The position numbers and the translations under genes were made by a program. DNA of 64,000 nucleotides from Diphasiastrum complanatum. Taxonomy: Eukaryota > Streptophyta > Lycopodiopsida > Lycopodiales > Lycopodiaceae. The notes beneath the pieces are model-generated. The model did no database searches. It was not told the origin of the DNA and saw only the letters and a list, made by a program, of their open reading frames with translations. Positions 44,477 to 57,020 of the stretch are shown one piece after another (position 1 is the first letter of the stretch; the number at the start of each line of letters is the position of its first letter). The stretch is from positions 20,055,634 to 20,119,633 of the forward strand of contig CM055114.1 in the NCBI GenBank assembly GCA_029204225.1. The letters are read 5' to 3'.

Positions 44477-45429
44477 TGTGAAGGATTTCAGATCATTAAA
44501 AATCCAATCCATGTCCCTGATCTTTGGTTACAAAAGGAGCAAACCAACAATCATGCCAATGTAGAGAAATCAGCATCTATATACAAAATGAGGTGCAAGC
44601 TCAAAGAGATACTGATCAAACATGAACTAAAACATAAAATATAGTTGTTGTCCATGCAATTACAGTACCCTACTATGTTTCACCCTTGTGGAACCAAACA
44701 TGGCAATAAATGATCATTCTACACATAGAATTGCAAGATAACATCATGAGAGTGCACCAATGAGTAGTAGAACCCAAAGAGAACCATGTATAATGATGAA
44801 ATGAGAGAGAGAAGAGAGAAGATGTCTTGCAGTTTGAAATCACAAAAAATTTGAAAGAAATTTGAGTCTGACCCATAAAAGCATTGATTTTTCATCAAAA
44901 TATTGAGGCTCAAAATTTGTACACTCTATCTTTGACTAAATCAACCCTGTTTTGAGCTCTGAGTAGTGCGAATTTTGTCTGTGTCTGAAAATCAAGAAAA
45001 TCCAGAGACATTGCAAGTTTTATCTTATTCAGTGTTGACTTCTCCCTTTTGTCGATTTCTTGTTCCATTATTGTCAATTCACAATAATAAAACCCTGGAG
45101 AAACAATTGATTATCGGTGAGATGAGTAAGGAACCTACCAGCCATACTATGCCACTCCACAAGTAAGTTATGCGGCACAACCCATGCCTACTTGAGAGGA
45201 TGTTTTATTTGTGTTGGCGACACCCTAGCATCCGTTGTCCTGGCAAGCTCAAATTCTCACCCCTATGTGATAACTACGGAATCGATGATTGATGCCACTT
45301 AAGGAACTTGGAAGACCTATCACAATCTAATTCCTAGCCATTACCTAAAATGACTTGAAGTTGAGGTGTCCCGTCCTTTTATGCCAAACCTCTTGATTAG
45401 GTATTTGCTCTCTTGCAACACATCCAACT
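44477..45429. other. Presumed Copia-3 5' LTR and unassigned spacer
   Basis: The LTR should occupy the part next to the PBS on the minus strand, but its far end is not identifiable because no second copy is present. Small frames (44673-44876, 44966-45166) are not recognised. 45180-45429 holds nothing I can name. Confidence 0.4.
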
Positions 45430-46384
45430 TGGTGAGGAAAGAAGACCGTCGACTGCAAATGGATTTACAAAAGAAAGATCAAGTCAGATGGCATTGTTGG
45501 ATGCTACAAGGCTCGACTTGTTGCAAGGGCTATAAGCAGAGGTATGGTATCGACTACTTCGATACATACTCACCAATGGTCAAGATGGCAAGCATCCAAC
45601 TACTCCTTGCATATACAATGGAACACAATATGGAAATTCATCAAATTGATGTTAAAACGACCTTTCTCCACGGAGATCTAGAGGAAGAGATCTTCATGAA
45701 GCAGTCTGAAGGATTCAAAGACCCTGACAATCGAAAGTAAGCCTGTAGGCTACATCGATGCATCTGTGGTTTGAAACATGCATCACGAGCTTGGTACAAG
45801 AAGCTCGACAATCTTCTGAAGTCTATAGACTTCGTTCCTACTCAACCAAATTGTAATGTCTACATAAAAAGAGTAGGAATAAGCTTTGTGATTCTAACCA
45901 TTTTTGTAGATGACTCTCTAATGATAGGAAATTCTTTGATGCTAATCAAGGATACCAAGAGTCAGATTTTTGCTAATTATGAAATCACAAATCTGGGAGA
46001 ACCGACAAAATGTCTTGGGTTGCAGATCAAAAGAGGTCGAATAAGAGGAATGATGCATCTGAGTCAATCAAAATATGTCGAAAAGGTGCTAAAGCAGTAC
46101 CGAATGCTAGACGACAAAGAAAAAGCCACACCGATGATAGCTGGAGCAAAATTGTCGAAGCAGGACTGTCCCCAACGATAGACGAGGAGAGACATAAAAT
46201 GGAAGGTATACCATACCAAAACTTGATCGGTAGTCTTATTGTATTGAACAATCTGTACCAGACCCGACTTGGCCTTCTCTGTCTATGCATTGAGTCAATT
46301 CTCTTTAACCCTTGCATAACACATTGGCAAATGGCAAAGAGGCCTTTGACTTCTGGATATTCGAGGTGTTTCCCCCTTCTATGA
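45430..46384 (+). pseudogene. Copia-4 reverse transcriptase
   Basis: Best-preserved RT in the window. In order: DCKWIYKRKIKSDG..YKARLVA (one frame), then QRYGIDYFDTYSPMVKMASI, EIHQIDVKTTFLHGDLEEEI, a TAA at about 45739, LKHASRAWYKKLDNLLKSID, active site FVDD at 45903-45914, NLGEPTKCLGLQIKR, LSQSKYVEKVLKQYRM, then after a frameshift PYQNLIGSL and ITHWQMAKR. At least two frameshifts and one stop. Belongs to a copia lineage different from Copia-1, -2 and -3; no RNase H or LTR follows. Confidence 0.88.
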
Positions 46385-46479
46385 GGGTCTATCGGCCGGA
46401 AAAAGAGAGATTGTAGGAGGAGTTACCTCAGCGGCAGCTCTTGTTGTGGCGGTGATGTCGATGATGTCGTGCTTCATGC

Positions 46480-47745
46480 GACCTCAAGTCCAGCACATCC
46501 ATCTAGCAGGCCTCATCGTATGGATTCCTTACTTCAAGAAACACTAACTCAGGAAGCAATGTGGATGGCACGTGATACTATGAATATCCCGACACCCCGC
46601 GCTCTCTCCTCACATTTGTCCATCTTCGGTACCCACACTCCCTATGGGGTCTCCATTGCACTGTGTTCTCTCTTGCTAGGCCACTCCACCCATTTTTTCT
46701 CCCATTCAAACCCTTGTTGGTTACACTCCCTCTCAAACTCCTCCCCAACCTTCTTCTCTTCAGACCCCTCCCCGACCTTCTCGTGATCGTCTGAAAAATC
46801 CTCTCCAAAATTCTCCTGTTGTATTCACTTCCCCCTGGCCCGACGCCACTCCTCTCAACACTCCCTTTGCCACCTCTCCATCAGTTGACATCTTGCCATC
46901 CTATGCCCTAGATGCGGAGAAACACATAGTGGAGGATGAGCATAGTGGTGGTCGAGTGATCACTCGCACGAGACAACTAACGCAAGTGGTCTTCAACAAG
47001 GACATTTTCAAGGACCGGCACAAACAAAGTGATGACAAAAAGAATTATGTTGTTGACCAGTTTATAGAGAATTTTTAGTCCCCTCCCTTGATTTGGAATT
47101 TGATCGAATCTAGATGTCACGCCGCATGGGAGGCATGATGTGAGCCACTGCAAATTGGAGCGGTAAGACCTAGCAAATCTAGGTCATACCACGTGCACGA
47201 GGACGATTGTAAGTTTGCAAAGAAAGAATTTCGAGAAAATCTAGATCGTTTCAAGCAACAACAAGAAACAGCTAAGAAGCGCCCGGAGACTGCAGGGCCT
47301 TCTCACCTTGGCAGTGGTGGCCATGGTTGCCCATTTCATAAGTCTCCCTGCCCATATGTTGAATTTAATATTGTCGTAATTCATATTTTATTTGTGAATT
47401 TGTTTAAATTAAATTACAATCGCCAATTTTTAGGTTCATGCAGAAATCTACCGTAAAGCGGTCTCCCACAAAAGAGGAGTATAAGTATGCCTATTCCAAC
47501 AACATGCAATCATTACTCGACTTATTGGAGAGACAAGAAGTGAGAATTGATTGGGATGGATATTTTGAGGTATATTTATGGCTTCAAGATATATTTTAAT
47601 TTCACCACATTCATGTTGTCGAACACTCTAACAACATCACTTACAAAATTTACACATCTTTATTACACGCAGGTATCGCAGTCCCAGTCTCATGCATCGC
47701 AATCACATGAATTTGATCACCATGGCCAGGATGGGGACGATTGAA
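46480..47745 (+). pseudogene. Unknown gene U1, longest copy
   Basis: Not recognised. Begins DSLLQETLTQEAM, passes through a Ser/Pro-rich, frameshifted stretch, then RTRQLTQVVFNKDIFKD..KQSDDKKNYVVDQFIENF, the DDCKFAKKEF and KRSPTKEEYKYAY blocks, and ends DHHGQDGDD. A plausible intron runs from GT at 47570 to AG at 47671-47672; a second intron may end at tttttag near 47433. Charged, coiled character suggests a transposon accessory or host protein; a CACTA-type origin is possible but unsupported. Confidence 0.45.
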
Positions 47746-49131
47746 CTGGATCTAATATTCAACTTAGGCTCCACATGGGCAGCCCTCTTGGTTATTTAAG
47801 AGGTCCCCTCTCTTGTGAGGGAGCTTCATCTGTATTGTCTCTAATCTTGTATTGAATAAAGAAGATCCTCCATGAGTTTTGGTATTCATAGAGCCCCTTG
47901 ATCATGGTGGCTTTCTTGAGTGATTCCTTTATGATCATGCCCTTCCATTCTTGCATGTGTGGTTGTGGAATTAGATTAGTTTCTTGCTTTCTTTCTTTAT
48001 GCATTGTAGATTGGAGTGGATTAGCTTTCTTGCATTGTGGAATAGTGTAGAATCAGCATTCAAGTAAACTAAATAGGCTAAAATTGTGGCATAGATCTTG
48101 CAGATTCTCTTACTTTTCAATTCTTGATGTTCTTGGGCTATCCAAGAATCAAGAAATGAGTGTTTCTTGATCCTTGAACATTCATAATGTTGTCTTTTAG
48201 CTTCTTGTTTCTTGTTCTTGTTTATGTTTTGTTGCTTGTAGATTAATTCGAATTTCAAGATATGTTTTCAACTCATTTTAAAACAAGTAGAAATAGGCAT
48301 ACTGTTAAGTGCACAACTAAGCTACACTCTGATCCTTGTTAAGCATCATGGCTTGCACTTTCAATTGATGTAAGTACAGTTCAGGAGAGAATAAGTTCCT
48401 GTGAATGCACTGACAGGCTGGATAAAAACTATACTACAACGCTAATCTTATTGTATGGCTGAATGTTAACCAAGACTTTGATTGCCAAGAATGACCCATA
48501 AGAGTATGGTAACAGACAGTAATTAAATGCCAAACAAGCAACGTGCGAAGTCATTTTGAATCTACACAGAGAATAAACCCTTAGTAATGAGGAATCAATG
48601 AACATCACAACAAAAGCATACATAAAAAATGGAAAAAAATATATGAACTGTGTTACTTTTACATGAAAATGAAATACAACAAAAGAAGGATGGATATGAT
48701 GGTCTCTACATCTCCCCTGGCTGAGACTTGAATCTGCAACGGTCGATAAAGTGGTGCAACCAGCTGTGTGAAGTTTACAGTTTGCAAAATTTTTATGGAG
48801 TTAATGAGATTGGCAACCATTATCGAAACATGAATATCTTTTCCAGCTATGATTTTATGCAGCATGCCCTAGCATATGCACAATCCATGATGGTTAGGAC
48901 ATGGGTTGATAATATTGTGGACGTTACATATGATTCCTTTTCACTAGGATGTCACACTTGGGATTGTTGAGTGGTAGAATATGAGGCATCATCTTCAAGC
49001 TTGACACACTTGATCATTCCTTATGTTAAAAAAAGGATACCAAACACTACCCTTGACTGAATATGAAGACAATATAATTGAAAGAAACATCAACGAGAAC
49101 ATCATTTGCATTAGATACATGGATTTTACCT

Positions 49132-49164
<33 letters not shown>

Positions 49165-49575
49165 GTGTGTGTGACATGTTATGGAGTATGATCGAAATTC
49201 ATCCATAACTTTTTATGTTATCCAATTGGTTGTCATAATGGTGATTTTCAAGTGTCTTAAAACACTATTAGATAGAGCTAAACAATATTCAAATATGTTG
49301 TAGTGTTTTGCAGCTATAAACTCGAAGCTAATATATTATATTTGCTATATATGGACATTTATTGAAAACCACATGTAGAAAATTACTTCTTTGTTGTTTG
49401 AGTATAACTATCATCTTGAGTGGATTTATGAGCTAGTCATCATTCTATTGTAACTTTTGTATATATTGTTATATATTTTTAAAGTGATGCCCTTCAATCT
49501 ATTGGAAAGAGGTGATGAGATGAGAGAAAGCAAAATGACAAGCCGAAGGAGGTAAATGACTTATCGAGCACACCA
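47746..49575. repeat. Module S, downstream copy
   Basis: Colinear with 19217-21060, including the LTR-like TATA/AATAAA block, the ttcttg hairpin (about 48120-48154) and a GT microsatellite (about 49133-49173). More diverged in 48429-48700 than elsewhere. Confidence 0.6.
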
Positions 49576-50466
49576 GAATGAACATTCTTTCCTATGCATG
49601 ACCACACCTATTAATATTGAACAAAAGTAGTGACAGAAGTCACGTTCAGTCATTTAGGCAACTAACTTTGAGATCACCAGAAGCTAAAGTGATTACATAG
49701 CCAAACAATGAAGTATTGAATTATCAGAAAAAAACAGTAAGAGATTATTAGTTACAAATAATCACAGAGATGCATACATTTTGACATAATACTGAATGCA
49801 AATAAAGGATAGATTGATTCAGTAAAGAAACAAATCAGATGCTAATGAGCACAAGATAATTGCGGATCAAAACTATCTCTGAGTAAATGAAACTCTATCT
49901 AAAGCACTTCTGCTATTAAGCAGTAAGGGCAGTACCAATACTCTAAATCAACTCTAAAGAACTGAGCTAGAATGCTCATAAGTGTTCAAGATTGAAAGCT
50001 TGAGAGAGTTGCTTCAATACATTGTTCAATAACTTGAAAAGTAATAGAAGTTTGATCAGCTATTTATACTACGCAATTAGGTTGTCAATCGCGCCAACCA
50101 GTTGGCCATGATGCACTAGCATCCCTTCCAGTTAGTCATCTTGAAAATTTACTTGCTAAACGGTTAGGGAAAGTCTGTAGCTTCAATTCAAGTGGAACAA
50201 TAACTGTCTTCGGCATCCGAGAAGTAGCCGAAGTGGTCAAAGTCTCCGAAGTCACGAAAGCCTTCGAAGTTTGTGAAGTCACCGAAGTTTGTCAAAGTCT
50301 CCGAAGTTTGTCGAATGATGTCCAATATGTCGGAGCCACCTGTTAAGCGATTTCCCATGTATTTATGCAGACTGTGTAGAAACACGAAGAGAACTATAGA
50401 AACTAGATAATAGAGTGGATGAAGATTAAAGATCGATTAGTCGATAATCAAGAGAATAATTCAGCA
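49576..50466 (-). repeat. Copia-2 3' LTR with minisatellite, downstream copy
   Basis: Minus-strand LTR beginning at 50466, its first bases changed to TGCTGAATT. The U3 minisatellite (about 50208-50330) has one more unit than the loop copy. Confidence 0.68.
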
Positions 50467-50475
50467 CTCCCCCTT

Positions 50476-50940
50476 CAATCTGAATCCACGAATACCTTGA
50501 CCTTCAAACTTAGTTCTACACAAAATTTCTTGTGTAATAATGCTTTAGTAAACATATCCGCTATCATATCTTGGCATTTGACAATACTGCCAATCAACCT
50601 CTTTGTCGAGAACTTTGCTTCTGACAGAGTGATACTTAATTTCAATGTGCTTACTCCTAGAATGAAACCTAGGGTTCAACGATAAAGCCAATGGCACTTT
50701 GATGATCACAAAATAGAATTGTCGGAGCATATTGTTTGAGACTGATATTTGACAAGTAAGTCTTTCAACCACACTACTTCCTTTGTAGCTTGCGAGGCTA
50801 TGATTTACTCTGATTAAATGGAAGATAGAGCTATCAAAGTTTGCTTGCGACTATTCCATGAAATAGGACCATTGTTGAGGAAGAAGTGTGAATCCGAAAG
50901 TGGATTTACGAGTGTCTACATCTCCTGCCCAACTTGCATC
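50476..50940 (-). pseudogene. Copia-2 RNase H, downstream copy
   Basis: RNase H fragments (NPRFHSRSKHIEIKYHS, VRSKVLDKEVDWQYCQM, SDASWAGDVDTRKSTFGF) broken by single-base insertions that shift the frame several times. Confidence 0.8.
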
Positions 50941-51670
50941 TGAATAACCACTGAGAAATTGAATAATGCTGCAAGAGATGCTGGAGAAAAAGAAATGCTT
51001 AAAGTAGGCTGAAAAAACAACAAGTATGAGGGTGGAGATGGGCGCTGAACAACCTGCAATCAAATGTGGAAAATGGCTACAAACGGAGAAAAAAATGGGT
51101 GAAAGTGGCAACATGGAAGGAGCTAGACCAGCTTGCAAACAAAAGTGAAGAGAGGGGTGAAAATGGAAGGAGAAACGGACGAAAGAGATGAGGGAATTGG
51201 GCGCTGGACACAAACAAGCTGAACTTAGGTGCCAGAAGTAATCTGCCAAAAACAGAAATTTTGGCCGCCAAATTTAGCAGTACTTCTGTTAACTATTCGC
51301 TAAAACTCTGCCAAGAAAAATGCTCTGATGGGAGCTGGTCCTCCTCCAAACTATGCTGAATGTTGTTGAAGCAAAGAGATGAAAGCCCTCAGCAAAGAGA
51401 GAAAAAAAATCAGCAAGAAAAAAATCAGATCTAAAATTCAGCAATCAAGAAAGTGCTCTGATACCAAGCTTTAAATACAACCAAGACGGATCTAGAGCTA
51501 AGCTATGAAAGCATCACGTAAGCAAGACTTAACCCTAGAAAACAGGAAAGAGAGACTAAGGAGGCTAAAGAGAGAGATCAAAATCATCAACTGAATAACA
51601 AATGACACAGATTCCCTACTTATAGCCTAAAGAAAACTTCCAGTGGCAAGGGCCAGTCATAAAAGAATAG
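50941..51670 (-). other. Copia-2 leader, PBS and LTR-like end, downstream copy
   Basis: As in the loop, with the initiator tRNA-Met PBS at 51455-51466 and an LTR-like stretch to 51670. No gag. Confidence 0.6.
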
Positions 51671-52235
51671 AGTGGCTAGGTTTGCTTCATCTCATCTTCC
51701 TTCATTGGCCGACTCACCACCTCTTTTCGTTTTAGATACAAATCATCATAATTGTAACTTGATCCAAGGAGTTTATCTATTATTTGCCACTATCCCACGA
51801 CAAGAAACCACAAAACTTAGTGAGGTGAGGAAGACGAGTGTCATAGTTGAAATACGATTGTTATCCTTGTCAAGAAGAGTTTATGACAAAATAGGCAATG
51901 TCAAAAAAATCAAACATTGTGTTATTTTAGCCCCAATATACCTAAAAAAATGTGATAAGTTGAAAATTTATCGGTATATTAAATAATTAAGTATTGGATG
52001 TTTCAAGAGGTATTTATTGTCCTATTACTGGTTTTTTATGGTTACTTAGTGTTGTGAGTAGTTGCTTGCTAGGCGACCATTTTTTGTAACCCATAACGCA
52101 AACAATAAATTTATTGATTGCAAGTAATTATTTATTTTTATTTTGACATCTTGTGTCTAGCATTGGTATTGTTTGCTTCATTATGGTTACACCGTATTTT
52201 GTTATGGTGTTCAGTTATATATGCAACTTGAGATT
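51671..52235 (+). repeat. Left arm of a 565 bp foldback
   Basis: Pairs with 52875-53440 (sum 105110-105111) around a 639 bp spacer. Part of the direct repeat, so the loop copy 23144-23700 is a third version. Confidence 0.9.
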
Positions 52236-52874
52236 ACGATGTCTATAAATAGGTAAAGTATTGATCACTAATGTACTCTACAATTAACGAATTATTACAA
52301 GTAATGTTTAACAATGTATGTTGTTTATGAAGCATAAATCATGAATGTAACAAAATGACATCATCACAGGATGAGAGTTCTCATCCATTCTCATTCCTCT
52401 AGTTTGATTAGTCGTTTGACAAATTGTGTTTAAAAGTAGGTAAGGAAACAATTGCATCAAACAGGTGAGCAAGCAAACCCCATAGGTATGCCATCGATTT
52501 GCTTCTAGCTTTTATTTCCAAATTGAATGATACAGTTGGAGATCAACACATTGTTCCACCATATCAATGTTTGCTCAACCAGTCTTCATAATCTTGTTGA
52601 TTTTAGGTCAAAATCCATTGACCTTAATTTTATAGCATAGGCTTCTGTGTTCTTTGGTTACATTTGCTAGCTTGTACACTTCATGTATCATATGTGTGAT
52701 AATCGTAGTTAACCTATTTGGCCTTCGTAGTAGAATGTTTTCATAGCACTTTGAGATGTCATAAGACGTGCAAGCTATGTATTAGCTTTGGTTAGTCAAG
52801 ATAAAAGTTTATGGAAGATTCACATTGCTAGAATAAACATTTATCTACATTAAGGATGATCTTGTGTGTTGGAT

Positions 52875-53440
52875 AATCTCAAGCTGCATATATAACTGAA
52901 CACCATAACAAAATACGGTGTAACCACAATGAAGCAAACAATACCAATGCTAGACACAAGATGTCAAAATAAAAATAAATAATTACTTGCAATCAATAAA
53001 TTTATCGTTTGCGTTATGGGTTACAAAAAATGGTCGCCTAGCAAGCAACTACTCACAACACTAAGTAACCATAAAAAACCAGTAATAGGAAATAAATACC
53101 TCTTGAAACATCCAATACTAAATTATTTAATATACCAATAAATTTTCAACTTATCACGCTTGTATAAGTATATTGGGGCTAAAATAACACAATGTTTGAT
53201 TTTTTTGACATTGCATATTTTGTCATAAAGACTCTTCTTGACAAGGATAACAATCGTATTTCGACTATGACACTCGTCTTCCTCACCTCACTAAGTTTTG
53301 TGGTTTCTTGTCGTGGGATAGTGGCAAATAATAGATAAACTCCTTGGATCAAGTTACAATTACGATGATTTGTATCTAGAACGTAAAGAGGTGGTGAGTC
53401 GGCCAATGAAGGGAGATGAGATGAAGCAAACCTAGCCACT
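52875..53440 (-). repeat. Right arm of the 565 bp foldback
   Basis: Inverted copy of 51671-52235. It shares some variants with the loop copy (for example atgcagcttg, atcgtaattg) and others with 51671-52235 (agaagagt), so it is not a simple recent copy of its neighbour. Confidence 0.9.
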
Positions 53441-53457
53441 ATCGAAAACTTTTGCTG

Positions 53458-54420
53458 CCTTCTTTCCTAATGCATGACTACGCCTATCAATAATTGAACA
53501 AAGCTATAATGACAGAAGTCACGTTCAATCCTTTAGCAAATAACTATGGAATTATTAGTACCAAAGTGATTTTGTAGTCAACCAATTTCAGAGTGTAAAG
53601 TAACGTAAAGAATATTGCAGTGTTGAAGTATTCAACAGATCAGACGAAACAATAACAGATTTATCAGCTACAAATAGCTACAGAGAAGCATACATTCTGA
53701 CATGATATTGAACGCAATAAGAAGATAGATTGATTCAGTAAGTAGCGTGTACAAATCAGAGGAGGAGTTGGTATGCTAAGCTTAACACTTTTCTTCTTTC
53801 TCAAAATTTCAAGATGAGTGAGTATGATCATTCACTTTACTATAGATTTGTTGGAAATGATGTACCATTCTGTTAATCTATATGATTGATATCATTTTGA
53901 GTTGAGGTAACAACCAAGATGTTGATTGTTACCCCCACTATAATGACAGAAGTCACGTTCCATCCTTTAGCAAATAGCTTTGGATTTATTAGTACCAAAG
54001 TGATTTTGTAGTCAAACAATTTCAGAGTGTAAAGTAGTGTAAAGAATATTGCAGGGTTGAAGTATTCAACAGATCAGACGAAACAATAACAGATTTATCA
54101 GTTATAAATAGCTAGAGAGAAGCATACATTCTTACATGATATTGAACACAATAAGAAGATATATTGATTTAATAAGTAGCATGTACAAATCTGATGAGGA
54201 GCTGGTATGCTAAGCTTAACACTTTTCTTCTTTCTCAAAATTTCAAGATGAGTGAATATGATTATTCACTCTACTATAGATTTGTTGGAAATGATGTTAC
54301 CATTTTTTTAATCTATATGATTGATATCATTTTAAGTGGAGGTGACAATCAAGATGTTGATGATATCAAGATGGCACTAGAAAATGAGTTTGATGTTGTT
54401 CTATGCTTCACTCCCTTGAA
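53458..54420 (+). pseudogene. R1 and Copia-1 RT palm, two tandem units
   Basis: Unit 1: R1 at 53458-53770 and a short RT piece to about 53930 that is frameshifted before the active site. Unit 2: R1 at 53940-54190 and RT palm 54194-54405 with YMIDIILSGG. Same tandem organisation as the left inner arm. Confidence 0.78.
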
Positions 54421-55195
54421 TAAACATGTTGATGCTCCACCCCCTTTTCCATGACTTGTTCTCCCACAATTTGATAAGCCACTTCAATATGCTTGCTCCT
54501 TGCATGAAAAATAGTATTCCTTGCCAATATTTGGTTTGAAAGGTGATCACAAAAGATGATTGGACTCTCTGAAAAATCCAACAAGTGAAAATCCATTACC
54601 ATTCTCTTGATCCATAACATATCCTTTGTGCAAAATGTAAGAGCTTTGTACTCAGCCTCACTAGATGGTAATGAGATTGTAGCTTGTTTTTCTGACATCC
54701 AAGAGATAGCTCCATCAATTATGAAAATAGCATGTGCACCTATGGATTTCCTATCCATTTGATCTCTAGAAAAGGCCGAATCTGAAAATCTATACAGGTC
54801 TGGTTATGATCCTCCATAAACAATTCCAAAATCATTAGTTCCCAAGATGTATCTCGATACCCTCTTGCCTAGTTTCCAATGCTCCACACTAGTATCATGC
54901 ATGAATTGGCTTAATCTACCAACACAATAGCTTAGATCAGGTCTTGTGATGGTTATATATATGAGTGAACCAACTAGATTGCTATAGAGAGTAATGTCCT
55001 TGAAAGATCTTTCATTACCTCTTATAGTGAGCTTTACATTTGACTCCATTGGTGTATCACAAGACTTTGCATCTACCATATGAAATCTCTTTAGGATAAA
55101 AATAGAATACTTCTCTTGACAAATGAGAGTAAATTGATAAGTTCTAAATACTTCTATTTCCAAGATATAATGCAAAAGATCATGCTCACTTGGAG
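54408..55195 (-). pseudogene. Inverted Copia-1 RT connection plus RNase H, fifth copy
   Basis: RNase H 54408-54758 and an uninterrupted RT connection 54804-55195 (HYILEIEVFRTYQF, EKYSIFILKRF, DTPMESNVKL, TRPDLSYCVG). Lacks the module S insertion of the inner arm copies and is the best reference for the inverted segment. The frame runs to 55250 through the antisense of the PPT and LTR start. Confidence 0.83.
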
Positions 55196-55234
55196 TTCTA
55201 TCTAGATCTATGCTAAAACTAGATGAAGAGGGAG

Positions 55235-55443
55235 TGTGAAAAATTGTCAACTAGTTTGTTATTTTTTGGAGGCCAAATGATGAGATGTCAACCTAGAGAT
55301 AGTTTCATATTTGTCAATAAGCGCCTAATAGTGTTTGTACTATTTTTGGCAAGTAGATAAGTGGATCAATTTTGGACCCATTCTAATTGGCTAAATATGA
55401 TACATTGCATCTAGACTAGTATTTCTAGGTTTTTGATGAAGTA
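55235..55443 (+). repeat. Copia-1 LTR fragment, fifth copy
   Basis: PPT then TGTGAAAAATTGTC at 55235; breaks off at the orphan ORF as in the inner arm copies. Confidence 0.7.
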
Positions 55444-55855
55444 TTTAGTTGTTTTCAATAGTTGTTTTTGATGAAGTATCATTTTTGAGGTCAATATAAG
55501 GCTTAATAGCCTGTTTGGCTTGTTTAAGGTTTGGTGAGGCTTGGGTACCAGATGCTATCCCTATGGTAGCAAGGGCGGCCTCAGTCACGCAGACCTTGTG
55601 TGTAGCTCCCTAGAAAGTGATGTAAAACTTGGATTTCTCCTCCTTCCAAGTGCTGAAGGCAAGAGTGATAAAATCCATGTTTATTCTCCTTGAGAAGGCT
55701 CTCTCATGAATACCCATTGCAGTAAGCAGAGGCTATGCAAGGGTCATCCACTGAGTGATCATGCTTGTTCTAGGAAGGATCATGATATTCGTTGCTGATG
55801 GGACATCACGATGGATAGTATAACGAGGCGACTGAGATGTATATGTGGAAGACAT
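55444..55855 (-). pseudogene. Orphan ORF, third copy
   Basis: ATG at 55855, stop at 55444. Carries the TAG shared by all copies plus a second TAG where the right arm has CAG, again a C to T change. The upstream region to about 56170 matches 29124-29445. Confidence 0.5.
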
Positions 55856-56177
55856 GATGAACAGAAACGAAAAGTAATACGCACGAGTGTATAACTAAAA
55901 ATAGTTCAGAAAGTTTTGAAAGCTTTGGTCGCTGAAAAAATTGGCAAGAGCTTCGCTAGCACAAGTGAGGAATGAATCGAATTCAACCAACTTATAGGTG
56001 AATTTGAGGGTCCATTACACTGAATACTAGTTTGGCGGATCAGTTCTGAATGGAAATTTGCAGGCTTATACAGTACTATGAAAGTAGGCTAAAAAAATCT
56101 TGAATGTCTGAGTGTATGAAGTCATCTGGAGAATGTTTTCCAGAGTTGGTGAAGGATGAACCTTCACCCAAGAGGGA

Positions 56178-56785
56178 GTGTGAAAAATTCTTGATGTTCT
56201 TGGGCTGTCCAAGAATCAAGAAATGAGTGTTTCTTGATCCTTGAACATTCATAATGTTGTCTTTTAGCTTCTTGTTTCTTGTTCTTGTTTATGTTTTGTT
56301 GCTTGTAGATTAATTCGAATTTCAAGATATGTTTTCAACTCATTTTACAACAAGTAGAAATAGGCATACTATTAGGTGCACAACTAAGCTACACTCTAAT
56401 CCTCGTTGAGCATCGTGACTTGCACTTTCAGTTGATGTAAGTACAGTTCAGGAGAGAACAAGTTCTTGTGAATGCACTGACAGGCTGGACAAAAACTATA
56501 CTACAACGCTAATCTTACTGCATGGCTGAACGTTAACCAAGACTTTGATTGCCAAGAATGACCCATAAGAATTTGGTAATAGGCAGTAAGTAAAAGCCAA
56601 ACCAGCAACGTGCCAAGTTGTATTGAATCTACACAGAGAATAAGACCTCACTAATGAGGAATCAATGAACATCACAACAAAAGCATACATAAAAAATCAA
56701 AAAAATATATGAACTGTGTCACTTTTACATGAAAATGAAATACAACAAAACAAGGATGGATATGAAAGTCTCTACATTGACCTCG
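56178..56785. repeat. Module S fragment
   Basis: Joined abruptly after gggagtgtgaaaaattc to module S at the ttcttgatgttcttgg hairpin, so an LTR start is cut after about 15 bp. No gene. Confidence 0.65.
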
Positions 56786-57020
56786 ATTGGAAACTTCTAG
56801 ATACTTCATCAAAAACCTATAAATACTAGTCTAAATGCAATGTATCAAATTTAGCCAATTAGAATGGGTCCAAACTCAACCTCATCCACTTACTTGCCAA
56901 AAATAGTAAAAACAATATTTAGGCCCTTATTGACAAATATGAAACTATCTCTAAGTTGAGATTTCATTTTGGCCTCCAAAAATGCCAATAAAACAACAAA
57001 CTAGTTGACAATTTCTGACA
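56786..57020 (-). repeat. Copia-1 LTR start, uninverted element
   Basis: Starts TGTCAGAAATTGTCAACTAG at 57020 on the minus strand and is truncated after about 235 bp by module S. The remaining part of a similar LTR lies at 59880-60233 in the opposite orientation. Confidence 0.7.

Larger units (their letters stand above)
47065..52874 (+). repeat. Downstream copy of the 5.8 kb direct repeat
   Basis: Same order and orientation as the loop: U1 fragment, module S, Copia-2 LTR, RNase H, leader and PBS on the minus strand, then an unassigned block. U1 sequence continues leftward here to about 46480, so this copy is closer to the source arrangement on that side. On the right it runs into a foldback instead of the unique loop sequence at 24343-24735. 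Confidence 0.93.

Noticed and set aside
46469-46786. Separate Ser/Pro-rich gene
   Set aside because: Part of the U1 fragment in a shifted frame; the copy at 63.9 kb shows a different frame over the same sequence.
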